Source of the DNA: Gavia stellata
Taxonomy: Eukaryota > Chordata > Aves > Gaviiformes > Gaviidae
DNA length: 64,000 bases
Direction of reading: 5' to 3'
Assembly: GCF_030936135.1 (NCBI RefSeq)
Contig: NC_082619.1
Coordinates: 6,327,208 to 6,391,207, forward strand
Below the pieces are notes generated by a model. That model worked only from the letters and a program-made list of their open reading frames with translations. It searched no databases and was not told the DNA's origin. Made by a program: the position numbers and the translations under genes. Positions 24,301 through 36,300 of this stretch are shown here, one piece after another; the first letter of the stretch is position 1; every line of letters begins with the position of its first letter.

Positions 24301-27300
24301 TCGCTTGCACGGTGTCCTGCATAACCACGGTCATTTAACGGACTAATTAAGGCAAAGAGAGGACCTCGTCTTACCTCTATGTTCCAGACACAGTCCATGG
24401 CTGGGGGGTAGTGTGCTGGGTAATAGGGAGTTGTGAAGGTGCCGCTCTCTCCTTTCAGAGTCCCACCACAGACTAGGAGATAAGCAAGAAGATGAAAACA
24501 GGTTAGAGACGTAAAGAGACGTGGTTTTCCCAAGCCTTAGCTGGCTATCACCCGAGGCAGGAAGGGAGGCAGATGCAACAGTCTCTAACAAGGTTAAGTC
24601 GATCTCTGGAGAGAGCAGCTCTGCTCCAAGGCTTGGAGAGAACCCAGGAGATCAATTAGGTGCTTCCTGCATACAACAATCTGCATGTCTAACCCAATGT
24701 AATTCTTATTTTGCCCTCCTCAGGGGACATCATTACAGCAGCCAAGAGCACCGTGGCCAAGGCAAGCTCCGAGAGCCAAGATGTGACCTGCTTCCAGGTC
24801 TCTCGGCCCTGGAAAGATCCCTGGCAAACTGACCGCAGCCACTGCTGCACCTCCCTCTACAGCTGCCCACGGCAGGGAGAGGTGAGGGGGAACTCTGCTC
24901 ACCTTTCATCTTCGGGAGCTGGAAGAACTCAGCCTTAAAGCCAGGGAATCTCCCCTCCTTGTTGGTAACCAACGTGACGAGCATGACGTTCTGGGAGGAC
25001 AGGAAGGTCAGGTTGTAGGAAGGGGCGTAATTCCCACAGAGCCTAGGAAGTAAAGGACAAAATCTGTTAGACACAGCTGCATAGAGAGCCTCAAGCAGCA
25101 CAGATCACCTCTGAGCAGAGACGAGCTCAGTTACCAGCAGGACTTCTCAGTATCACCTTGCCGCTTCACACCAGGACTCGGTGCCATACAGGAACCTACC
25201 GGGGACACTCACCTGACCAAAGCGTGGGGCTCCACGGGGCTCAGAGAGTTGTACACCTTGATGTAGTCGCTGTCGTCTGTGCACTGCTCCAGCTCCAGTG
25301 TCTTGAAGGTCAGGCTGATGATGGAGTTGGCGTCCGCTCTCAGTGTCCAGTAGCAGCGCGCGTTGTTGGGGTACGGGCTGTTGGGAAAGCCCGGCGTGGT
25401 GAAACTGGTGATCTCCCCTTCCTTGGCGTGGAGGGCAAACATGCAGCTATCTGCCCAGGAGAGCAGGGAAGAGTTAACAAGGCAAGCGAGGAGGTTCTGC
25501 CCTGCCTTTCCCCGAGATGCAGAGGGCAGCACTCGGAATTCCTCGCCTGCCTGCAGGCTGTCCCTGGGCAGAAGCCTCTTGCAGGGAGCACCCTTGCTTT
25601 CAACCTCCAGCTACAAGGCGAGGCACTGGAGAAGGGCAGCCAGGGCCACCCGCTACTGCTAGCTAATGGCAAGGCCTGTGCCACAGTTTGGCCGACCCCA
25701 AACTGGCTCCAAGCAGCACACGGAGGTCCGCCTTGCCTGCGGAGCACCCCTGTTCAGACCATTCCCCACCCCTCAAGGGAAATCGCCACCCCCAAAGAGG
25801 TCTGGGGATGCACAGAGGCTGTTAGGAGACTGAAGAACAACTCTACTTACTGTCCCGAGCGGAGTAAGCTATGCTGGGGTCGGCAGCTGCAGGAGAAAAC
25901 AGAGGTGCTGTCATTCTTTGGGCTGTGGGAAGTCCCTGGGACCCGCACTGATTCGGCCTTGCTTGTGGATTCTCTCCCTGCAAGCTGGCCAGGGGGAGGC
26001 TGCTCCTGCCAGGGCTTCGGGGAGCCGAGTGATCAAGCTTTTCCTTTGCAGGAGGGAGGATTCATCCCTGTCCCTCTCCAGACGGGCTCAGAGGAGAACA
26101 CAGTGTGTTCGAGTGAAGGGGAGCAGTCCACACAGCCTCCCCCAGGCTGCGTGGCCCATCAAAGCAGTGCTGGGAACGCCAGGTCCTTACACTCACCCTA
26201 GAGCGGTCCCCGCGGCCGAAGGCACCCAAGGGAAGGCTGCGACCGGCAGCTTACCCCTCCAGCGAAATGTCCCCCCCCAGTCCCACGCAGAGGCCCAGGG
26301 ACGGCGGAGCCAGCACTCACGGAAAGCGACGACCGACTCCACCTTCAGCACGGGGTTTCGCAGGCGGGGGTTCAACCTCTGGACCAAGCTCTGCTTGTCC
26401 GCCATCGCCCTGTCCAGACTCGCCTCCCGGTACTTGGGGACAAGGAACTCTGACCAGTAGTAGGCAATGACGCTGCCTTCGCTGCAGGGGAAGGGCGATT
26501 ATGGGGTGAGAGCAAGGACAGACGCAGGAGGGCTCAAGTATCAGGAGAAGAAGGGGCCAGGCTACTTGATGAGCCAATTTTGGAGGATAGCCATGGGGAA
26601 GGGAGAGTCTCAATACCAAGTTAAACAAACTGCACCCAGCAAAGGCTCCTGCCAGCCCGGGGAGTCCCTTTCAAAGCTGCCAGGCACCACCCACTGCGGT
26701 TCATAGGGCTCTACCACACCATACCTGGATTTTCCCAAGACATCTCCCTCAGCACACAGTGATGAGGACTGGCAGAAAACAGTACGCATTTTCAGGTCAC
26801 TTTTCACTGCCCACCCGTTACCGTGTCACTCAGGGTGACTACTGAGGTGCCTCCATCCCCAGCAGCTCGGGAACGAGGGTATACGGCTGCGCGACACCCC
26901 AGCATCGCCCTCCTCCACTCCCAGACAGGGCTCAGAGAGCACCTAACGCTCACCTGAACGCAGTTATCACCGTCTCTTTGTGGTAAGGGCCAATATCTGC
27001 ATGATTCCTGTAGATCTCCTCCACCTGAAAGGTTTAAAGAAGAGCGTTCAGCACGTCTAGAAGTGAGGAGGGGGGTAAGGCTAAAGACAGACAGAGCTTC
27101 AAGCCTGCTGTGGAAAATCAGGGCACATACCCGGCATCCCTGGCTGCAGGAATCTGCAGAGGCCAAAGAGAGGAAGAGGGAGAGTTGAGAGTCCCCGTAG
27201 CACCCAGACCTGCACACCACAGCCTGCTCTGACTCACCTCGCCCCGCTCTGCCCCGGGGGAAGCACAACGAATACCCGAGTCTGAGGGGAAAGGCAAGAC

Positions 27301-30300
27301 TAGCCACAGCTTCAGCACAAAGGGCAGACACGCTCCTGCCTCAGCTCCCAGCCCTGACTCATCCCCCGACCCTGGGATTTGCCCGGGCAGCCTCCTACGG
27401 CACACGCTGGGTGGCAGAGGCAGGGAGACATGGTGGCACCGGGCTGGAGCCGCGATGGATGGATGACCCAGCTTAAAGGCAGGCTCCTTGCACCCAGCCC
27501 AGCGTGTCATGGTGCGCGGGGAGAGCTGAGAGGAGCGAGAAAGCTCCGAGCAGTCTTACATGCAGGATCCCCGTGGCCACAGGGCAAGAGGAAAAAGTCC
27601 TGCTCGCAAGAGGAGGGATGCAAGAAACCTCTTACCGTGCTCTTCACCTTCTTGGCCAGCATGATGAACTCCGGCGAGCTGGAGTTCTCGTAAGCGTCAA
27701 GGAAGTCCCAGTTCAGAACCCGTAAGTGGCCATTGAAAACCTTCTGAACGGCCGCGTTCCTGTCTGGAAGGCAACGGATCAGAGGCAAAAAGGGTAGTCA
27801 GGGCTGGGACCACGGCACAGCAGGTCCCCAGTGACAGCGATCGGGACACGGGGGTGGAAATGGTGTCCCCCCACTTCCCGGAGCCTTCCCAGAGCTAGAG
27901 AGGGCACATGTGATCAACATCGGATAACAACGCTTTTCCATGTGGATATGGTCCCAGGGTATCGCTCTGCACGCCACCACCCCCCAGACGTCATACTCAC
28001 ATTTGAAGTGCCAAACCAGGAGGCCGGTGACGAGGGAGATGAGCAGGAAAACAACAATCACAATCGTGACGACCACCCGCCGCTTTGGGCCACGTTTCTC
28101 CATCTTCTTAGAGTTCATGGCAGGGAGGAACTCCACCCCTTCCTCCAGGTTGTTCATGTCCTAGGAGAGGCGAGAAGGCAGGACGGTGGAAAGGCCGTTC
28201 CCAAAGCCTGGTTCGGAGAGGTCCAACCACAAAGCAGTCTACAGAGCAGAGCTACCTGTCCGCGGCAGCTCCCCGAGAGCATACGGCATGCCTCGGCGCC
28301 GGCGGCTCCACAGCCACACCACGGCAGGACAAACCCTGAAGGTTTTTGTTTTGCTTTTCCGCACACGCCTAATTCCTTGTTGGGCCCAATACAAGGTCAT
28401 CAGCTCAAGCAAACTCAGAGGCAAGTCCACACACCCCCCCGTGACCATGGTAGGTCACAAGCCCAAAACCTCCAAGACGTCTGCCTGCCGGCAGATGAAA
28501 CTGCAGACAAAAATTCACCCCCACAAAGCGCTCGCTATGCGGCAGGTGTGTCACCTGCAGCTCGTGGGGCACAGCGCGCTATAAATAGCTTTCCTCTAAA
28601 AGAAGAAACCGAGCTATTTCCTCCCTTTACATTTGCACAACCCTCTGGACGTCTCCCGAGCCGACGAAGCACTCCTGTATTTCTGCTCGGCTTTCCCCAT
28701 TCAGCGCAAATACCGATTAAAAGAAATAAACCCAAAGCTGAAGATGAGCACACAAGACATCCCCGCAGCCCACGACCAGCCAGACTCTCAGGACAAGACC
28801 TGTTGGCTGATGAAGAGCAGGTCCCAAAGGCAGCCGCCCAGGAACGAGGAATGACACCCGTAAGACACAGCTCTCACTGCTATCACCCCCCCACGCTGGG
28901 CTGGGTGACGAAGAGGAAGGTCTCTGTCGCAGTGCAACGTCCTCGGTGCCCCGGGGTTTCACTCTCTCACACCTTTGGCTTACCCGCCCTCCATCCTTGC
29001 CCTGCTCGCATACCTGCACCTCCAGCCTGGGGGGGAAATCAGAACGGCTGCAGACCCAGATGTCTTCAGAGGATGCCACGCAGCCCAGAGCATCCTCGGA
29101 GCAGGCAGACGTCGGGGGCCCGGAGCTGCACCCACCACCCCAGCGCTTCCTCTCCTCCCCTGAGCTCGCTAACCCACGCTGGGAGAGCAGACCACATCTT
29201 CTGCTTTCTTCTTGGGCCTCCCCAAGAAGGTAGGAAGGGCTCTCCGCCTGCTGCAAACTGCCCAAACCATGAGGATGGCTCGCCTTTCCGGTCACCACCT
29301 TCCCATTTTCCCCCTCTCCCGAGCCTTACCGGGCGTCCGGCAGCTTTCTGGGCAGCGGCACGGGGCTCTGGACAGCAAGGACGCCACAGCGCAAAGTGCC
29401 GACTAGCACGAATTCGCTGCATTCAAACGCATTCCTGTGCTCCGGGGGTAACGTTGTCCCCGTAAGCATGATGCCGGGTCAGATGCTGCCTGTCCTCTCT
29501 CAGCCCAGGGCTGACACAAACATACTCTAATGGCTCGGGCTAATTTGATTCAAATGTCACAAGCCCCTAAAAGTCAGGAAAAACAACCAGCAAAGGAGAT
29601 GCTGTTGACAGAGCGACCTCTGAGCCCTCTGCGCTCTCGTGCAGACGCAGGCGATGAGCCATCCTCGCTGCGTGCAGACGCAGGCGATGAGCCATCCTCG
29701 TTGCACTTCCCTTAGATGCAATGGCTTCACCATCTTATCTTTCCCGAGCCTCACTTCGCAGGGAAGCCCAGCTCCCACTTGCATCATTCCCCCACTCCTT
29801 TTGCCCTTTTCTTCACCCAGTCTCCGTCCTCTCCTCCCACCCTCCGCACATCACCGAAGCCTCTCCTCCCTGCGGTATTCGCCTGAGGCCCTTTACAATA
29901 GGGACGTGGCAGGCACCTTACCCTACAGTTTTGTAAAGGACTCTCTAAGTTTAATCCTCTGCAAATACTTACTACAAAGCCACCAAAACCAGAGCAACCT
30001 ACCAGTTTTCGCACCATCTGCTCTCAGAACAACCTGAGTTCATCATTTGACAGCTCTCCACTACAGCACGGGGAAGGAAGCCTTCGTTTATTTGTGAGAT
30101 TTACTGCCTAAGGCTGGGCAGAAAGAAACCAGTGTGAAGCACGCCATCTCGGAGGTGCCAGGCTGTTTCTGTCACCAACATCCAGCCACTGCCAGAAGAA
30201 ACAAAAGACCTAGCAGGGCCACAGAGGACAATCCCACGGGGGATGCTCTGATTCCCATTCAGCTTCCGCGATCGTACAGGAAAAGCTTAAAAAACGTAAC

Positions 30301-33300
30301 CCAAGGAAACTTCAAAACAGAAGACACACAAAATAAAGCTTCAACACATACAGACATCCTAAATCAAGAAACTCTTCAAAGTCAAGATTGCCTGGAGTTT
30401 GACACACTGCCTTCAAAACAGCCATCTGGCTCCCATCAGTTTCCAAATCATGTAAGAAATCCCCCCAAACCAGGTAAAGAGAAGAAACCGGCCACAAATC
30501 TCGCCAGCATCTCTCCTATCCCACCGCAGGGCTGCTGGCAGCGCCAAGCCTTCCCGGGACTTCCAATACGTTGCTGCCGTTAGCAGAAAGAAAAGTATTT
30601 CATTCTCTTCTAACATCTGCAGGAGCCTGAGGCAAGAAAACAACCTCAGGAGTTTAAATGATATATCTGTTCACACAACAACAGCTTTCCCAGACTTCCT
30701 GGGGTCAGCGAGGAAGAACCGCCTGAGTTCCGAGTGTTCCGAGTAACAGTTTTCGGGCGCAAGCTGTTAAATGTTGGCCTTAATAATACGCTCCCCTGGC
30801 AGGCTGAATTCAACTAGATGGCATTTCTTCCCGGAAAGACCGATCGCACACTTCTTGCATGAGAAGCGTGATGTTACAGGGGGGTAGCAGCAGCAAAATG
30901 GCACAACGAAATAGGGTCTCCTCTGGCTACCGGGAGAGCAAAGAAAACCCTATTTTCAAATGGTATACCCTTCGGCTGAGGGTACCTTCAGCCCTCTGCA
31001 AAATTCCCAAGATTCAGTTTCACCAAACTGCCAGAAAAAAAAGGGGCTCAGCTGCAAGGAGGAGATGCTGCTGTGCAAGGCCAGACTGCACAACACTGTG
31101 GCTGATGCGTTTTAACATCCTCTTCGAGCTAAAGGTTGTGTCTTTGCAGAGAGAAAACCCTTAGATGGGAGGAACTAATCAGTGTGATTAAATCAGGAGG
31201 AAAACAGAGCTCCCCTCCGCCCCCGACACATACAAACACACGCACCGCTCCTGCGGCTGCAGCGCAACCAAAGGAAGTTAGGCACGAAAATGCCCCATCT
31301 GATCTTTCTTTAAGACAATTTCTCTGCTCTTCTTGGAAGAAAAGGGTGAAAGATCTTAAACCTGCGAGAGTTTACAGCACGCCTTTGTCAGTTTGTTCTT
31401 GCTCCAAAGCTGAGAGGGCAGTGACACCCACAGCACCAAGAGAAACTAAAGGAGTGGGGGGACTCCTAGGGAGGTTATTTTTGTTATTACTCCCGTACGA
31501 GGTGCATAAGCAGCCACTGATGCTGTTCCTTGCCAGAATTTACCCAGTGATTAGAGGCAGATACGAGACTGAATCCAAAGAGGTTTCCTTCCCTGCCCTC
31601 TGTTTTGTATTCCAGATCTCATCCTCTCCCATCCTCATACCTTATGTACACCATTATATTCCCCGGCCAACTCGGACACTTGTGTGAAGCTGCTTTGAAG
31701 AGCTGTCGCGTGTCGCAGCCTGGGTAAGCAACAGCGATTCCTGCAAACCCTCTTCTCGCTACAAGGCAAAGGATCTGAAGCATCCCCCAGGCACTACAGG
31801 AATGCCAAATCAGGTCGTGCCGGGAAGGTTTCAGATGAGGCCCCGTGTCCCGACCTCTGAGTAAGAGGCTGAATCCTCCCTGCCCGTACTCAGCACGAAA
31901 AGCACCCGTTTGACCTTAGTACCAGACTTGTCTGCGCCCAAACAGCGCGGCTGAGCCTCCGCTCTGCTCACTCGCTGCGCTGCGCGTCCCCTTCGCTGCC
32001 GCCACTCCTGCCCGTCGGGGAAAAATACCTCTGTGGCGGTGCTGGTCACCATCCTCTAAGCTAGGCAGAAACCAGACGGAATCAAAAGCAAGACAGGCTC
32101 GAAAGATCATCGTTAAATCAAGCAAAAGACGACTACAATTTTAATCTCCTTTAGCGAACGGTTGCTGTGGATTTCCCTCGCGTGTACAGAAGAGTCCATT
32201 GCAACAGCAGCTGTAAATCAGAGAGGATCCAAAAGCACGTCCTGCTCTCACCTTGTCTGTGATTCCCCGAGAAACAGTCTCTAGCACAAAGTGACTCAAG
32301 GTCTGACTCTCTCGCCCTTCTCGAGGAAACTACTCCAATAAACATTATTAACAGAAAACCTTCCTTGATATTCTCTCTGCCTTAGTCACAGGTTCAGTTA
32401 CTTCCTCTTGCTCCTCCTCGCTCAGCCCTCACCGTCACCGCGGGGCTCCCCAGGGCAGGATCGGAGGGTTCTGGTCACAGCGTCAGCCCGGCTGGCGTGG
32501 CTGCTGCATCCACGTGGTGCCCTGGCAGGAAAGCCACGTGCCAATCAAGTGAAAGGGTCAGGAAGATGTTGCCCCATTTCTTCCACGCCTCAGTTTCCCC
32601 TGGACTACCGACTCCATGAGGAAACTTGAAAAAGGAGCGGGCACAGATAGATTTATATAGCGCTTGGAGGTCTCCTGCACGCAACTCCTCCGTGCAGAGA
32701 GCTCAGAGAAAAGTCCTGTGCGTAAGCAAACCTTCCCACTCCTCCTCCGTAAGCCAGCCGCACGATATATTTTTAGACAGCGACCGTACTCTGCCAGACT
32801 GGACAAACCAGATGCAGAAGTGACTAATTCTGTCAGCAGGAAATACAACAGGCACACAGGGGTGGTGGGAACTGCCACGGTCGACTCTGGACTGGAGATA
32901 CTTACCGGAAAGCAGAGATACCCTCTGGCAAAGGGCGATTCGCAGAAAGGCTAGGATGTGCCACAGAGTACAGCTCTCCAGCAAGAAGATTTCTGGGATG
33001 CATGCAAAGCGCAGGTCCGTCTGGGATCAGCATCTCCCACAGAGGCTGATTTCTGGCTTGTTTGGCGGTTCCAGCACGACAGCGTGATGTGTCCTGGGCA
33101 CCAAAGGCCCTCACTGCTCCCCTCTCCTCCACAATAGGTGCTCCATCTCTCACTCAGCGTCTGCGGCTGGTTCACTGGACCCTGACCCACAGAAGGACTG
33201 GGCTCCTGGCCGTTCATTTCACCTGTCCCTTATCACCTTTGTTTGTCCAGCACAAGGCAGCGATGAGATTCAGCTGCTTCCCTTGACCTTTATCGCATTC

Positions 33301-36300
33301 CAGCCTCAGCTGGTCTGCTGCGGGACTGCTCAGGGCCAAAGCTGTACAAATCACAGAAGGTAAGGGCAGGTGTGCAACCAAGGCAGTCTCACTGCAAAAA
33401 ACCCACTGTCTGGCCCTAATGTGCACAGCCAAGAAAAGGAACCCATAAAATACAAACTTTGAGGTGGCTTGGAGAGGTCTCAGATGAAGCAGAGTCATTG
33501 GACTATGCGGTTAGACTCTTGCTAGGTAATCACCCCTCGCAGATCCCAGCCTGTGTATCCAAGAGGCAATTCCCACCTCCCCTTTTCCAGCCGCACCTGC
33601 CTCAGGTGCTGTTTGATAAAAACTAAAACAAATATCGCACGAGAAACAAGAGGAGCAAAACCCATCGACTCATCAACTAGCTCAGGACACGGCCAGCGAG
33701 CCGGGCTCAGAGCCTGGGACACCCCAGCCTTTGAGATCAACAGGTTGAGCTTGCGCAGTGCGGAAAGAGCCAAGAAAGTTATCTTTTCAAAACCTGAGGT
33801 TTCCCAGATCATACTGAAGGCTAACAGCAGCTTTGTGGTGCTGGCATAAGGGGAAACAGCCTGTTTCCCGTAAGAAAAAACCCGAAAGATCTAAAAGCTG
33901 CTGACGCATGGGGTGCGCAACGTGCAACTCGCTTCACCCAAGTAGCTCAAGTACAGCTACACAATTTTTGAGATCAACTCCAGCACCGACCCTTGCTGCA
34001 ATCCCAGATACTCCGCTCCAGGAAGAGATCTGGTAAGAATAATCTTCACACTTCTCTTCTTAGTCTTAATAAGAAATACATGGAAACAGCATGACTAAGA
34101 GCTAAGTTTCCGTAAGGCATATTCGTGCCGTGTTGCCCCAACGTGGGCAGTAAATCACTGAAGAAACTTTGCCAGCCTATTATTTTTCGTCTTCAGTTCC
34201 TTATTAAGGGCAATGAGACTATAAAATGATGACATCAGAACTAACGAGGGAATATGGAGCGGGAAATAAAGGACACAGAGTCCTCCAGACTGTCTACCTT
34301 CCAGGCACAGAGGGCAAGTGCAGTAGTGAAAGATGCGAGTCACACACACCTCTTTCACACACCAATTTCGAGCTCAATCCTCTACAGCATTCAATCGTCT
34401 TGTGACCATCCTGAGTCATACGGGAAACCAAATTCCTTTAGGTTTATTACAGAAGAAACTACAGTTAATGTTTGCACAGGACAGCACAGGCTTGGCTTGC
34501 CGCCCCGCACCAGGCTTATCAGTGCAGCTGGGTCATGCAACACAGCAGCTCAGAAAAAGCGACCACGCTTCTAATCGTGTTTCTGGTGTAGCAGAGACTT
34601 TTACACTTCTTGGGGAGAAGTGGGAAATCAAGCGACCTTCCAGGCCTGATACATGTAGCTATCAGCCATGAAATTCCTCCCTACAACACGCTTACATCCC
34701 AAAACCAGAAAAGAAACATGTGGCAGATGCAAACAGCTTATTTAAAACACTCTTACGTCTTTCCTGGTACAGAGAGTACTGTCTGAGCAACAAAAATGCC
34801 CTCCAGCAGCCTAACAAAAACAGCTGCGCCCCAGACCTCGATGAAACATTCCACACTCATCATTTACACTTCGCCCACGCTCTTGACCGACTCTTCTAGT
34901 TTTGAGGTGGATCTGGCCCAGGACATTTGAATGTTTGGAGCCCACAGCAGGGGAAACACCAGCATCCCCGCCCGGGCAAAGCCTTTGTCTGGCAAAGCCA
35001 TCCCTATTAGCTGCTCCCTCCGCCACCCCAGCCTATCGCCCGGCTATCGCAGTACGTTATTTCAAGGCTAGCCCTTTGCATGGAAACGGCATATTCTACC
35101 CCGGGCAAGGCTAGAACCTTTGGTCTGATACCTTCCCCACAGCCAGGCCCTCAAAAACCCTCTCGCTGCTCCCTCAATGGTTTTACAAAGTGATCTTTTG
35201 TTTGCTGAGCAAAGGTCTGTCGCGCTCTCGATCGGTCTCAGCCTTTTTCTCGTCGTGCCTTCCTTATCCCTGTTTGCCTTTGGCACCAACGGCAGAAAAA
35301 CTGGCCTGAGCAGCAGCTCAGCCACCAGGCACTACCCGAGAGAAAGGCTCTGCACCTTTCCAAGGAAGAGGAGTAGCTTCTCCTCACTGTGCCCAAGAGC
35401 TGCCGCAGCTCCTTCCCCGCCGCAGGAGGAGACGCAGTCATTGCAAAACAACTCACATTTGCCCTGCCGTCGTATTTATAGGGAGCCAAGTCCAACAACA
35501 GTCGGTCCACGACGGACAAATTCCTCAGGCTGTTTACTGCCAGGAAGGCGGGTGCCGTCTTCGGGAAAGTCCTCCCGGATCAGATCTGCTCCTCTTGAAC
35601 TGATGCAGGGGGAAAACTGATCCAGAACCAGGGGAGAGGACCTGGCACGCCGCTGCCCCGGTGTGAAGGGACTCGCTGGAGCACTCAGCCCTGCCGTAAA
35701 GACACGCCAGCGCGCAAACCTACGTTTTGCCAAGAGAACAAGCCAGGCAGGGAAGATCAGGCTGCACGCAACAGTGTCAGCCCGACCCGGCCATGGAACA
35801 AAGAGCTCGAGCTGAACGGTATCAGCGAGAGCATCTTCCCTCCCGCTCCTGGCAGTCACCGCGGCCCTGGCACACGCGGGAGAGCGGGGCTGGAGGCAAG
35901 GGAAACTTTTTCTCGCTGTAGGCCAGCTTTCTGATCGGTGCTAACACTGCTAGCTCCTTTGCCGCTGCCAGATAACAACCGCTAAAGCCAGGCCTCAGAG
36001 ACCGACACCAGACAGCCTGCAGGTGAGCTGGGAAGCGCTGCTGTCGTGCTTTAACCTAAAAGCCCAGTTTTGAAACAGCTCTGTGGCACAGAACAGGCTC
36101 TGGAGGTGCAACCCAAAACCAACAGTCCCTGCCCGACCCTCAGCCAGGAAGACCTACACGAAAAGCCAAGACCGCGGCTTAAGCTCGCTCAAGTTTCAAA
36201 GCATACTGATAACGCATCGGTTAATTAACGAAGCCCCAAAGCCCTCAGTTAAAGTCAGACCTTCTGACGGCTTGAACAGGTTTAGTTAGATCTGTTGCTA

